Source: SAR116 cluster bacterium AG-447-A06 (GTDB lineage: Bacteria; Pseudomonadota; Alphaproteobacteria; Puniceispirillales; Puniceispirillaceae). From it: 64,000 nucleotides of DNA. The notes under the pieces were generated by a model. That model was not told the DNA's origin. It saw only the letters and a program-made list of their open reading frames with translations, and did not search any database. The stretch lies in NCBI GenBank assembly GCA_003212345.1, contig QCPZ01000002.1, positions 147,173 through 211,172 on the forward strand. The letters run 5' to 3'. Below, in pieces: positions 43,781 to 53,352 of this stretch; position 1 is the stretch's first letter, and each line of letters opens with the position of its first letter. Both the position numbers and the translations under genes were made by a program.

Positions 43781-44455
43781 ATGACATTTTCAATCGTTGC
43801 AAGATGCGTCGAAACAAACCAGTTTGGAATGGCCATTTCATCGTCATCACCGGCGGTGGCGGCACGCTGTGCTTTTGCTAAAGCCGGTGTTGGGGTGGTT
43901 GCCAGCCAGAACATCACTGATCCGCGTCTGGGGCCTAAAACCCTTCTTGCTATGACCGAAGGACATAGTGCACGCGACGCTATTGCGATAGTACTCAAAT
44001 CTAGTGACCATGCCGATTTTCGGCAATTGCTGGCAGTTGACACATCGGGCATTGCTGCCATTCATTCAGGTTCCAAATCACTAGGCGTTCATGCTGATTT
44101 TAAGTCATTAAATGTTGCTGCCGCCGGCAACTTACTGGCAAATTCAAAAATCCCCATGGAGATGGTCGCCACATTTAATGAATCCACAGGTCATCTGGGC
44201 GACAGACTTATTAATTCGATGCGCACTGCATTGACCTATGGTGGTGAGACCGGACCAGTGCATTCCGCCGGCTTGCTATTAGTTGATAAGCAGGATTGGC
44301 CAGTGGCAGATTTGCGTTGTGATTGGACTGAACGTTGCCCCATCGAAGCGGTTGCAGCGGCTTGGCACATTTACAAACCTCAAATGGATGATTATGTTAC
44401 CCGCGCTCTTGACCCCACATCAGCTCCAAGTTACGGGGTACCGGGCGATGATTAG
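43781..44455 (+). CDS. DUF1028-family protein (putative Ntn-hydrolase-like)
   Basis: A 224-residue protein. The N-terminal MTFSIVARCVETNQFGMAIS followed by SSPAVAARCAFAKAGVGVVA and SQNITDPRLGP is the DUF1028 signature, as is GHLGDRLINSMRTAL. The fold resembles proteasome-like Ntn hydrolases, but its own reaction is not established. Members often sit beside RidA and amidohydrolase genes, exactly as here. The ATG is three bases after the RidA stop. It converges with the flavin monooxygenase gene 21 bases downstream. Confidence 0.88.
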   Translation: MTFSIVARCVETNQFGMAISSSSPAVAARCAFAKAGVGVVASQNITDPRLGPKTLLAMTEGHSARDAIAIVLKSSDHADFRQLLAVDTSGIAAIHSGSKSLGVHADFKSLNVAAAGNLLANSKIPMEMVATFNESTGHLGDRLINSMRTALTYGGETGPVHSAGLLLVDKQDWPVADLRCDWTERCPIEAVAAAWHIYKPQMDDYVTRALDPTSAPSYGVPGDD

Positions 44456-44476
44456 ACGTTCATCCGGTAGCAGGAC

Positions 44477-45715
44477 TTATGATCCAGATTTTGCGATATA
44501 GCCTGCCAGATATCTAGCATCTTCCCAAACACCCCAGATAAAAGATGATCCGCGCATTGTCAGCCATGGCAAGCCGAGAAAATAAACACCATTCACGTTA
44601 GTCACACCTTTTTTGTGAACTGGTTGATTCTGATCATCAAACACGTCAGCCTTCAACCAATTAAAATCCTGTCGATATCCGGTTGCCCACACAATTGTTC
44701 TAATACCCGCCTCTTCAAGTTCAAGCTGCCTGATGGGTTTAGCAAGACACTCAGGGTCAGGCATGAGGATTTTAGCCTCCTCTTCGGCTGGAAAGTCCAG
44801 ATCATGCGCCCTGATATATTCGTCTGCTTCTGCCAGCAGTCCCAGATAATTTGCATCTCCATCAGCAATGTTTTGCTTTAAGTCACCAGCGAAAGTGATA
44901 ACACCATTGTCATATGTTTCTGTCATCCCCAAAAGCACCATTCCGCGACTCGCAAATTTTCGGAAATCCACCGTCTTGCCCCCATAGGCTCCAGAAACAG
45001 CAATTGTTACATGATCTTTGCCAATGGGGGGCGTTTTCATTTGCCACTTACCCAATTTCCCAAGCCACCATACAAAGTCCTTGCCACGATAAGACCGCGG
45101 CGGTCTGTCATGTGGACCAATTGAGAGATAAACCTTGCGGCCAGCCCGCAGCAATTCATCGGCAATCTGCGAGCCTGATGAACCAGCCCCAACCACTAAT
45201 ACAGCACCATCATCCAGCTGCTTGGGATTACGATAACCAGAGGAATGAATTTGATGGACATAATCATCAGCAATGATCGAAGGAATTACGGGTGTCTGGA
45301 ATGGTCCCGTTGCCACAACAATATTTTGAGCTGTAATTAGTCCCCGATTGGACTCAACTATAAAGTCTTCATCTCGGATCTGAGAAACATTTGTAACCTC
45401 CTCCCCACAATGGATAGGAGCATCAATTTTTTTCGCAAAATTTTCAAAATAGGTAACGACTGCTTCTTTGCCGGGAAAGGAATCTGGATGCCAATCATCA
45501 AAAGTCATCGCTGGAAAACGATCATGCCAAGCTGGACCATTCATAACAAGGCTATCCCAACGTGCACTTCGCCACCGCTCAGCAATGCGTTCTTTTTCTA
45601 TAACTAAATGGTCAATTCCAAAGTCCCGCAAATGGGCACTCATAGCAAGGCCAGCCTGGCCACCCCCTACGACCACCGTATTTGTTTTTTTTGTCACAGA
45701 TTTCCGCTTACTCAA
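44477..45715 (-). CDS. flavin-containing monooxygenase-like FAD/NAD(P)H oxidoreductase
   Basis: A roughly 412-residue flavoprotein. Near the N-terminus it has the FAD motif VVVGGGQAGLAMSAHL, followed by IEKERIAERWRSARWDSL; a second Rossmann motif for NAD(P)H is VLVVGAGSSGSQIADEL, and the ATG motif appears as IVWATGYRQDFNWL. This is the layout of class B flavoprotein monooxygenases such as CzcO/FMO types that oxygenate N or S atoms. The start is TTG at 45715: AGGAGA lies just before it, and it overlaps the upstream stop (TTGAGTAA). Longer in-frame starts overlap the upstream gene by up to 80 bases and lack such a site. Confidence 0.85.
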   Translation of the reverse strand: MSKRKSVTKKTNTVVVGGGQAGLAMSAHLRDFGIDHLVIEKERIAERWRSARWDSLVMNGPAWHDRFPAMTFDDWHPDSFPGKEAVVTYFENFAKKIDAPIHCGEEVTNVSQIRDEDFIVESNRGLITAQNIVVATGPFQTPVIPSIIADDYVHQIHSSGYRNPKQLDDGAVLVVGAGSSGSQIADELLRAGRKVYLSIGPHDRPPRSYRGKDFVWWLGKLGKWQMKTPPIGKDHVTIAVSGAYGGKTVDFRKFASRGMVLLGMTETYDNGVITFAGDLKQNIADGDANYLGLLAEADEYIRAHDLDFPAEEEAKILMPDPECLAKPIRQLELEEAGIRTIVWATGYRQDFNWLKADVFDDQNQPVHKKGVTNVNGVYFLGLPWLTMRGSSFIWGVWEDARYLAGYIAKSGS

Positions 45716-46187
45716 CGGTTCTCCTATCCAGAACTTTTTGTCTTTCAGATGTTTCGTCATTATCACAGTTGATAGTTCGCGTATCAATTTTTACCCAGTC
45801 CCCGCCTTGCCACAAATACTCATATTCAAACACTCGCCCCAGAGCGAGACTCAACAAGCGCGATGATTTAGCTATGGGCAAGCGATCCATCGAAATATAG
45901 AATTTTTTGACACACCAAATGTCGTCACCCTTGACCGCAAGTTCAGCCACCATCTGAGCGTCGGCATTTGACTGGCAATAGGGACGACCAGCTGCACCAT
46001 TACCATTATCATTTTCTTTAACATCATTAGTGATGACATTTGTGCTAAACAATGAAGTCTCGATTGTATAGCGAATATCACCACATGAAATATCACGCGC
46101 CTTTGCATTGGCCAGCGTGGTAAGAGAGCCAAAAATGACGACTAAACCGACCGTGAAAAAGTTTAGAAGAGGAAAAGAACGTATCAA
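45708..46187 (-). CDS. secreted protein of unknown function
   Basis: A 159-residue protein with a clear Sec signal (SFPLLNFFTVGLVVIFGSL, cleavage near ANA-KA). The mature part has cysteines in ISCGDIRY, PYCQSNAD, IWCVKKFY and RTINCDNDE, which could form two disulfides. The start is TTG at 46187, with AAGG about nine bases upstream. It overlaps the flavin monooxygenase start and is co-directional with it, so the two are probably coupled. I do not recognise a family. Another small secreted orphan with paired Cys occurs at 58.3 kb, but the two are not clearly related. Confidence 0.65.
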   Translation of the reverse strand: MIRSFPLLNFFTVGLVVIFGSLTTLANAKARDISCGDIRYTIETSLFSTNVITNDVKENDNGNGAAGRPYCQSNADAQMVAELAVKGDDIWCVKKFYISMDRLPIAKSSRLLSLALGRVFEYEYLWQGGDWVKIDTRTINCDNDETSERQKVLDRRTVE

Positions 46188-46265
46188 TCTATCAACCTTA
46201 AAAGTCTAAAAACATTATGCTTACACTGGAATTTTCTGAGTGCTATCGGTTTCACTAAGCAGAGT

Positions 46266-47084
46266 TCAAGCGTGCAAAAGATAAGGGAAGGTATCACCTG
46301 TCAGAGGTTCTCCACTTTTCAGAGTAAGGTTGGGGAATGGGGGCGATGAAACCAATCCATCACGGCGCACAAAGCGCGCTCCATCTCCTACCAACCGAAG
46401 AGAAAATGCTCGCCTTTGCCGGTGTGGTTGATGATTTCCTGCGGCACCGTGGATTGTCCGGTAATCGAAAGCAATAGCATCCCCAGGTTCTACCGCCCAT
46501 CCAAGAATCTCATATTCATCACGATGTTGATTGATATCAGGCATTTCTTCCAGACCATCGTCTTCATTTAGTGCCGAACCATCAAATCTTTGCGGACGAA
46601 AATGTTTTTCCCATAAGTGCGACCCCGACACAAATTCCAGCGTCGTATCACGTTCAATCGTATCAAGCGGAACCCAAAGGCTAACTGTTTTTGGGCCAGT
46701 TACACAATAATAAGGTGCGTCCTGATGCCATGGAGTTGGCACATCAGTTGAGGCTTCTTTTACCAGAACATGCTCGTGAAACAGTTGAACATTCTGGCTG
46801 TTCATCAGCGTTGCGCCAATATGTGCAGCATTAGAGTTAAAAATAAAATTCTTATACTCTGCAATCCGGTCCCAATTGCAGTAATCAACAAAAAAACGGC
46901 CATTACCATTTTCACCTTTGTAAATACGGGCATTTGGATCTGGGTCATTCATGTTAGCATCAATTCCAGCGCGCAGCACATCGACCCAACCAGTAAACGC
47001 ACCCCGAAGAACAGTCACGCCCTTTTGCCTAAAATCATCAATACTCTGCTTATCAACAAGTTTCGATATTGGCCCGCTCCTCAC
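46266..47084 (-). CDS. phytanoyl-CoA dioxygenase (PhyH) family oxygenase
   Basis: A 272-residue Fe(II)/2-oxoglutarate-dependent oxygenase. The iron facial triad is visible: HxD in PTPWHQDAPYYCVTGP and the distal His in FDYRTIHGAAGNH; the 2-oxoglutarate-binding Arg is likely in HRQRRAFSLRLVG. Typical sequence around VSLWVPLDTIERDTTLEFV supports PhyH. Such enzymes hydroxylate small organic substrates. The start appears to be GTG at 47084, though no strong ribosome binding site is seen. It is divergent from the dimethylformamidase-like gene and may act in the same pathway, but that is only inferred from position. Confidence 0.87.
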   Translation of the reverse strand: MRSGPISKLVDKQSIDDFRQKGVTVLRGAFTGWVDVLRAGIDANMNDPDPNARIYKGENGNGRFFVDYCNWDRIAEYKNFIFNSNAAHIGATLMNSQNVQLFHEHVLVKEASTDVPTPWHQDAPYYCVTGPKTVSLWVPLDTIERDTTLEFVSGSHLWEKHFRPQRFDGSALNEDDGLEEMPDINQHRDEYEILGWAVEPGDAIAFDYRTIHGAAGNHQPHRQRRAFSLRLVGDGARFVRRDGLVSSPPFPNLTLKSGEPLTGDTFPYLLHA

Positions 47085-47302
47085 AATGAAATCTGGCGCA
47101 ATTTAGGACCCTGCGCGGGGCCAAATCTTTATTGATGTTTTTACATTGACATAATGTTAAACTTAGGCGTCACCAAAACGCAAGTAAGCCTCGGATCTTA
47201 TTTACAATATTTCTTTACAGGTTCGGTTGATCAAAATCTGCCTATCGCCTAACGTCAACTGGGTACCCCTTATCATCACTTCAATCAAAAAAGTGTTCAT
47301 TA

Positions 47303-49426
47303 ATGCAAGATGTTTTTATAGCTGGATATTCGGATAAGTTATCTGCCCGGCCAGGCGAGACAATCACCTTTTCTGTGTCCAGCAAGGCGACATCAGATTT
47401 TACCGCAACTTTGCATCGTTCAATTTCAGCAGATCCAAATCCAAAAGGACCCGGCATTGTCGAGGAGGATGCGAGCCGCTATTTTAAGCCAGCATCTTTT
47501 GCTTCACGCTACCAAAGCTTTACCCCGGGTTCATTCGCGCAAAGTATGGCGGACCTACAAGCCAACATTAGAAGTGATCTTGTCATAAAGTTTTGGTTTA
47601 TGCCGACAATTTTGTTAGCTCGTGATCAAACACTATTATCTTGGGGCGATATCTCAATCAGCCTTGACCAGCAGGGTATAATCACCGCGAAGTCAGCGAA
47701 TGGCATACTGCTTTCATCAACATCATCAGTAAAAATCCATAATTGGTACAGCCTTAAAATAAAGCTCTCAGCATCAGGTGCGACAACGCTCGACCTTCAG
47801 CAGTTAGCAAATTCAGAAACGTGTCTTGGAGCTACAAAATTAGGTGATCCTGTAACTAGCAAAGGCGAACTTTTTCCAATTTCAATCAAAGCCCCAATCC
47901 GTATTGCCGCTAGTTTTAGGGACGCCCCAAGCTGCTTTAATGGAAAGATAGAAGCACCGGAAATTCTGGCTGACGGCAAACTGATTGCTAAATGGGATTT
48001 TTCTACTGGCATTTCGTCACTATCGGTAAAAACCAAAACTGGGCCTGATCTTTTTTTGAAGAATGCCCCAACCAGAGGTGTTACTGGTCGAAAGTGGGAT
48101 GCAACCGAATTTTGCTGGCGGCACAAGCCAGAACATTATGCGGCGATAGCGTTCCACGATGACGATATATACGATTTTGATTGGGACAGCGATTTTGAAC
48201 TAAAAATTCCCAACGATATGCCATCCGGTATTTATGTCATGCGTATAGAAGCAGACGGGCATTATGACGCTATGCCATTTTTTGTTTGCCCACCTTTGGG
48301 CAAACGCCAGGCAAATTTATGTGTCCTAGTCTCCACCTTCACCTATACAATCTATGGCAATCACGCACGCCCAGATTTTGCACCATCATGGCTTGAGAGG
48401 ATAACGGCGTGGAATGCGTACCCCCATAATCCATCTAGGTTCAAACATTATGGTTTGTCGACATATAACAACCATACTGATAGGTCAGGCATCTGCCATG
48501 CCTCACATAAAAGAGTCTTGTTTAATCTTCGGCCCGGTTATTCAACATTTGGGCAGTCAACCTGCTCGGGTCTTCGCCATTTTCAGGCTGATAGCCATTT
48601 GATCTCATGGCTTCATAATCAGCAAATAGATTACGATATTATAACCGACGACGAACTTGATCGTGATGGATTAGCTGCCATCGCTGGATATAAGGCTGTG
48701 ATGACGGGCACACATCCTGAATATCATACCAGCAAAACACTGGATGCGCTTAAAGAGTACCGAGACAGCGGTGGTGGGCTTATTTATCTTGGAGGTAATG
48801 GCTTTTATTGGCGGATAGCCCGTCATAAAGAAGATGAGTCTCTTCTTGAAATACGGCGTTCAGAGGACGGTATACGTGCTTGGGCAGCAGAACCAGGCGA
48901 ATATTACAATGCTTTTGATGGTAACTATGGCGGTCTTTGGCGACGCAATGGAAGACCACCCCAACAGCTTGTTGGGATTGGATTTACCGCACAAGGCAAT
49001 TTTGTAAGCATGCCCTATCACAGAACATGTTTTGATAGCGAATTTGATTGGGTATTTGAAGGAATAGAGGACAAAATAATTGGTGATTTTGGGTTTAGCG
49101 GTCACGGTGCCGCTGGCTTTGAACTGGATAGACGCGATGAAAAATTAGATCAGGGCATGAAAATAACGACTTTAGCGCAGTCATTTGATGAAAAAAATCA
49201 ATTTGTCCTCGTCCCAGAAGAAGTGTTGACGCACCTAACAAACCTATCAGGCGGCCCCGAAGCGGACGTAAAGCGCGCAGATATGGTGTATTTCAAAACT
49301 GCCAAAGGTGGGCAGGTTTTTGCCACCGGATCAATCACCTTCTGCGGTTCATTGCCCTGGAATGAATACGATAACAATATCTCTACGCTTCTGGGAAACG
49401 TGGTCCATAAATTTACCAAGGGTTAG
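47303..49426 (+). CDS. N,N-dimethylformamidase large (beta) subunit-like protein
   Basis: A 707-residue homologue of the large subunit of N,N-dimethylformamidase, an iron amidohydrolase. A laminin-G-like beta domain lies at about residues 60-230, and the catalytic part has STYNNHTDRSGICHASH and VMTGTHPEYHTSKTLDAL. In the known enzyme a mononuclear Fe is held by Tyr, His and Glu; here His471 and Glu473 form the HPE motif, and Tyr388 is the likely third ligand. The family's small alpha subunit is not found beside it. Its stop overlaps that of the convergent amidase gene. The natural substrate may be a formamide or other N-alkyl amide. Confidence 0.8.
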   Translation: MQDVFIAGYSDKLSARPGETITFSVSSKATSDFTATLHRSISADPNPKGPGIVEEDASRYFKPASFASRYQSFTPGSFAQSMADLQANIRSDLVIKFWFMPTILLARDQTLLSWGDISISLDQQGIITAKSANGILLSSTSSVKIHNWYSLKIKLSASGATTLDLQQLANSETCLGATKLGDPVTSKGELFPISIKAPIRIAASFRDAPSCFNGKIEAPEILADGKLIAKWDFSTGISSLSVKTKTGPDLFLKNAPTRGVTGRKWDATEFCWRHKPEHYAAIAFHDDDIYDFDWDSDFELKIPNDMPSGIYVMRIEADGHYDAMPFFVCPPLGKRQANLCVLVSTFTYTIYGNHARPDFAPSWLERITAWNAYPHNPSRFKHYGLSTYNNHTDRSGICHASHKRVLFNLRPGYSTFGQSTCSGLRHFQADSHLISWLHNQQIDYDIITDDELDRDGLAAIAGYKAVMTGTHPEYHTSKTLDALKEYRDSGGGLIYLGGNGFYWRIARHKEDESLLEIRRSEDGIRAWAAEPGEYYNAFDGNYGGLWRRNGRPPQQLVGIGFTAQGNFVSMPYHRTCFDSEFDWVFEGIEDKIIGDFGFSGHGAAGFELDRRDEKLDQGMKITTLAQSFDEKNQFVLVPEEVLTHLTNLSGGPEADVKRADMVYFKTAKGGQVFATGSITFCGSLPWNEYDNNISTLLGNVVHKFTKG

Positions 49427-50823
49427 GGGAGATCTGGCTGACCAATTGGTTCTAAATCCCGTTCAAGGGCCGCCCCGATACGAAAACAAATCCCCTCATC
49501 ATGCGCCCGGCCAACAATTTGCAAGCTGGTTGGCAACCCGTTATTGGCAATGTCAATTGGCAAGGACAAGCCACACATTTCCAGAAAGTTAAAGGGCCGC
49601 GTGAAATGGCCCGGTGATAGCGCCTGATCGACCTCAGTTATTATCGGGGCAGTGCTTGTGCTACTTGGCATCACAAGGGCATCAAAACCTCGCATTGACT
49701 CCGCAAACGCCTGCATGGTTTCTTTGCGACGTTGCAAAACACCAAAATAATCATGGGCGTGATAACGTTCCCCCGATAACATTCTTGCACGTACATCTTC
49801 ATCCATTGGCAGATCAAGATTTTTGTATAAATATCCATGATTATGAAAGGCTTCGACAGCCGTAATCATACCGTTATCATCGGCCAAATCGCCGTAGGAA
49901 ACCGGATTTTCAAATGCAACAATCTCAGCCCCCATTACCCGCAACCTGTCCAAAGTCATGTCATAGGATGCCAGCACATCATCTGAGCATTGCTGGCGCT
50001 CGCGCTCGCTAAGACTCCCAAGGCGTAAACTGGAAACCCCCTTATTTAGCAAAGCGTATGTGCCGTCTTCCTTTTCCATATCCCGGATGATTTGCCAACC
50101 TTCTTGACCATCGAGTAAGTCAAACATAATCAGACAATCAAGGACTGTCTGAGCAATCGGTCCTGGCGTATCCAGGGTTTGTGATAAAGGCATGACACCA
50201 TGTAAAGGTAGACGTCCTGCGGTTACCTTCAGTCCAACTAACCCACAATACGCCGCTGGAAGGCGGACAGATCCACCTGTATCACTGCCCATACCACAAG
50301 GGGCCATGTTGGCGGCAACCGCCACTGCTGTTCCAGATGATGAACCACCTGGAATGCGGTGGGCATTCATATCCCAGGGGTTCATTGGAGTTCCCAGTTT
50401 TTGGTTGGTTCCCCAGCCCCCAAAAGCACATTCCACAGTTTTAGTCTTGCCAAGGATAATACCACCAGCAGCTTTTAGCCGCTCAACAACTGTCGAGGTG
50501 GTGCCGACAACGTTATCCAACATCGCAGCAGACCCGCATGTTGTTACCTTGCCCTTTACGTGAAAGATATCTTTCAACGCATACGGCACTCCATGAAATG
50601 GGCCCACCGAATAGCCCGCGGCAAGCGCCTTATCAGCAGCAACAGCCATTTCCATCGCCGTATCAGCCCATACTTCCTGATAGGCCCCTAGTAGGGGATT
50701 TAATCGTTCTATTTTGTCCAAATAATTTCGAACGACAACACTGGGTTTGCTACTACCGGTCTGGTACCCTCGGTAAAGCTCGTAAATTGTGCTTAAAGGA
50801 CAAGGTTTTTTGGGTTCTAGCAT
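49423..50823 (-). CDS. amidase signature-family hydrolase
   Basis: A 466-residue serine amidase. The catalytic Ser-cisSer-Lys triad is visible: Lys in VPYALKDIFHVKG, and the Gly/Ser-rich signature PGGSSSGTAVAVAANMAPCG followed by GSDTGGSVRLPAAYCGLVG. GatA, aryl-acylamidases and urea-carboxylase-linked hydrolases share it; GatA is less likely because no gatC or gatB is adjacent. It probably hydrolyses a small amide, fitting the N,N-dimethylformamidase-like gene with which its stop codon overlaps and the ABC importer genes just downstream on the same strand... the importer lies to its left in transcription order upstream-to-downstream after a 67-base gap. Confidence 0.87.
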   Translation of the reverse strand: MLEPKKPCPLSTIYELYRGYQTGSSKPSVVVRNYLDKIERLNPLLGAYQEVWADTAMEMAVAADKALAAGYSVGPFHGVPYALKDIFHVKGKVTTCGSAAMLDNVVGTTSTVVERLKAAGGIILGKTKTVECAFGGWGTNQKLGTPMNPWDMNAHRIPGGSSSGTAVAVAANMAPCGMGSDTGGSVRLPAAYCGLVGLKVTAGRLPLHGVMPLSQTLDTPGPIAQTVLDCLIMFDLLDGQEGWQIIRDMEKEDGTYALLNKGVSSLRLGSLSERERQQCSDDVLASYDMTLDRLRVMGAEIVAFENPVSYGDLADDNGMITAVEAFHNHGYLYKNLDLPMDEDVRARMLSGERYHAHDYFGVLQRRKETMQAFAESMRGFDALVMPSSTSTAPIITEVDQALSPGHFTRPFNFLEMCGLSLPIDIANNGLPTSLQIVGRAHDEGICFRIGAALERDLEPIGQPDLP

Positions 50824-50889
50824 CCTAAATATCCCAGACTCAAAATGATTAGGGTCAAACTAATTGGGCTAACCTACGTCAAGCATGAT

Positions 50890-52521
50890 CTATATCTTTA
50901 GCTCACTAAAATGCCAGTCTTTACCCGGAACAGCGGCCAAAAGCGATTGTGTATATACATCTTTTGGTTTGGCGAATAATTCGGCCGTTGGCCCCATTTC
51001 AACAATCTTGCCAGACTGCATGACAGCAACATAGTCACAAACCTGAGCCGCCACACGCAAATCATGCGTAATAAACAGCATGGACAAATCCATCTGCGCC
51101 CTGATGTCATCAAGCAGTTCAAGAATTTGTGCCTGAATTGACACATCCAGTGCAGAAACCGGCTCATCGGCGACCAAGATGTCCGGCTTTAAAGATAGTG
51201 CCCTTGCAATACCAATGCGCTGACGCTGTCCGCCCGAGAACTCGTGCGGAAAACGGTCAAATGATCGACGATCAAGGCCAACAATATCCAAAAGCTCGTA
51301 GGTGCGTTTTGACGCATCCTCCTGATCGACTCCCTGCAGAATAGGGCCTTGTGATATTATCTCTCCAACCCGAATACGTGGGTTCAATGAAGCAAATGGG
51401 TCTTGAAAAACCATTTGGACGCGCTTTCTATGGGGACGCAATTCATTCCGGCTTAATTTAGTAATATCGACGTCACCAAGTTTAATCTTACCCTCATCAC
51501 TATCAATGAGCCGAATTACGCAGCGTGCAAGAGTTGATTTACCCGACCCACTCTCACCAACCACCCCAAGGGTTTCTCCCCGTCGCAATTCAATCTGCAC
51601 ATTTTGAACCGCTTTCACCTCGCGGTTTGCTCTACCCAATCCAAAAAAGCTGATACCACCACCGAAGGATTTACAAACACCCTCAGTTGTCAACACGACC
51701 TCAGCCGCTCTCGATCTTGCTTTACGCGGCTTAAGCCGTGGAATGGCCGCAATCAACGATTTGGTATAGGGGTGTTTTGGTGTTTGGAGGACCTGTTTTG
51801 CAGTGCCAGTTTCAACAATTTTTCCATCTTGCATCACGACCACACGATCAGCTATATCGGCAACAACGCCAAAGTCATGAGTAATAAAAAGAACACCAGT
51901 ATCAAGGCGCTTTTGCATATCTTTGATCAGTTGTAAAATTTGTGCTTGCGTTGTCACGTCAAGGGCTGTTGTTGGCTCATCCGCAATCAAAATTTTTGGG
52001 CCAAGGGCAAGTGCCATGGCAATCATTGAACGCTGACGTTGACCACCAGATAACTCATGTGGATACGCGTCAATAATTTTTGCAGGATCAGGCAAATTTA
52101 CATCAACTAGAAGGCTTAATGCTTTTTCCACCCGTTCTTTGGCAGACATTGATACATGATAGCGAAATATTTCGTCAATCTGATCACCAATCGTCATAAC
52201 CGGATTTAGCGCAGTCATCGGTTCTTGAAAGATCATCGAAATCTCACTGCCGCGTAATCCACGCAGTCGTTCGTAGCCCACCTTAGTAATATCTTCACCA
52301 CCAAAGACAATTTCACCCTTATCAACGCGAACATGCGGCGCCGGCAGCAACCCCATGACAGCACGCGCTGTTAATGATTTCCCAGATCCACTTTCACCAA
52401 CCACACAAACGGTCTCGCCAGCATGCAATTCAAGACCAATGTCCTGCACCGCATAGTGACGATCCGCACCCACCGGTAGCAAAATTGATAGATCATTTAT
52501 CGATAGGAGTTTTTGCGTCAT
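50890..52521 (-). CDS. dipeptide/oligopeptide-type ABC transporter, fused dual ATPase (DppD-DppF type)
   Basis: A 543-residue protein with two complete ABC ATPase domains, equivalent to DppD plus DppF in one chain. Domain 1: Walker A VGESGSGKSLTARAVMGLL, signature ELSGGQRQRSMIAMAL, Walker B ILIADEPTTALDV. Domain 2 (from about residue 280): Walker A VGESGSGKSTLARCVIRL, signature EFSGGQRQRIGIARAL, Walker B ILVADEPVSALDV. The C-terminal oligopeptide-transporter extension after domain 1 (HPYTKSLIAAIP) is present. Its ATG overlaps the stop of the upstream permease gene (ATGA). It energises import of peptides, amides or similar solutes. Confidence 0.93.
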   Translation of the reverse strand: MTQKLLSINDLSILLPVGADRHYAVQDIGLELHAGETVCVVGESGSGKSLTARAVMGLLPAPHVRVDKGEIVFGGEDITKVGYERLRGLRGSEISMIFQEPMTALNPVMTIGDQIDEIFRYHVSMSAKERVEKALSLLVDVNLPDPAKIIDAYPHELSGGQRQRSMIAMALALGPKILIADEPTTALDVTTQAQILQLIKDMQKRLDTGVLFITHDFGVVADIADRVVVMQDGKIVETGTAKQVLQTPKHPYTKSLIAAIPRLKPRKARSRAAEVVLTTEGVCKSFGGGISFFGLGRANREVKAVQNVQIELRRGETLGVVGESGSGKSTLARCVIRLIDSDEGKIKLGDVDITKLSRNELRPHRKRVQMVFQDPFASLNPRIRVGEIISQGPILQGVDQEDASKRTYELLDIVGLDRRSFDRFPHEFSGGQRQRIGIARALSLKPDILVADEPVSALDVSIQAQILELLDDIRAQMDLSMLFITHDLRVAAQVCDYVAVMQSGKIVEMGPTAELFAKPKDVYTQSLLAAVPGKDWHFSELKI

Positions 52522-53351
52522 TGACGTTCTTTCAAGCGAGGGTTCAGCGCATCATTAAGCCCTTCACCGATCAAATTAATGGCAAGCACCGTTATAAGGA
52601 TTGCTACACCAGGGAAGGTACAAACCCACCAGGCAGATCGCAACATAGTACGACCGGCACCGATTAGGAATCCCCAACTCATAATATTTGGGTCACCAAG
52701 CCCAAGAAAGGCAAGTCCACTTTCAATCAAAATAGCTGTCGCCACCATCAAGGAGCCAACTACGATGATGGGGCTCAAGCAGTTTGGCAGGATTTCGCGG
52801 AGCATTATTCTGAAGTCACTCATGCCAAGAGTATGACATGCTTGAACAAATTCTCGATTTTTTAGTGCAAGAAATTCACCGCGCACTAGACGAGCAACGC
52901 CAGGCCAAGACACTACAGCTATAGCTATTACGATGCTAACAATCGAAGGCTTCATTATTGCAACGAGCAAGATCGCAAAAATAAAAGAAGGAATAGTTTG
53001 GAATATCTCTGTAACGCGCATTAAAATGTCATCTATTCGGCCACCAAAGTAACCCGCAAAAGCTCCAAAAAATATTCCTATAAAAACCGAAACTATTGTC
53101 GCTACAAAGCCGATCAAAAGGGATGTTTTTGCACCGTGAACTATACCGGACGCGACGTCACGACCTAGAGAGTCACTCCCAAGCAAAAAACCATTAGTGA
53201 GAGGCCCTGAGAGAGGCTTACCCATCAAACGAAAAGGATCATTTGGATAGAAAAGGCTTGCCGTTAACGCCATAATTATAATTAGTATTATTACCACAAG
53301 ACCAAAAACAGCGGCACGATTGCGTCTATAGCGCTTCCAAAAGTCGACCAT
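52518..53351 (-). CDS. dipeptide/oligopeptide-type ABC transporter permease (DppC type)
   Basis: A 277-residue inner-membrane permease with six helices. The N-terminal NRAAVFGLVVIILIIIMALT helix and the DSLGRDVASGIVHGAKTSLL segment are typical of the DppC/OppC subunit, as is the EAA loop QACHTLGMSDFRIMLREILP. The ATG at 53351 lies one base after the stop of the DppB-type gene, with GAGG upstream; a TTG start at 53378 would overlap that gene. It ends in a four-base overlap with the dual ATPase gene, giving a tightly coupled operon. Confidence 0.92.
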   Translation of the reverse strand: MVDFWKRYRRNRAAVFGLVVIILIIIMALTASLFYPNDPFRLMGKPLSGPLTNGFLLGSDSLGRDVASGIVHGAKTSLLIGFVATIVSVFIGIFFGAFAGYFGGRIDDILMRVTEIFQTIPSFIFAILLVAIMKPSIVSIVIAIAVVSWPGVARLVRGEFLALKNREFVQACHTLGMSDFRIMLREILPNCLSPIIVVGSLMVATAILIESGLAFLGLGDPNIMSWGFLIGAGRTMLRSAWWVCTFPGVAILITVLAINLIGEGLNDALNPRLKERQ

Positions 53352-53352
53352 A

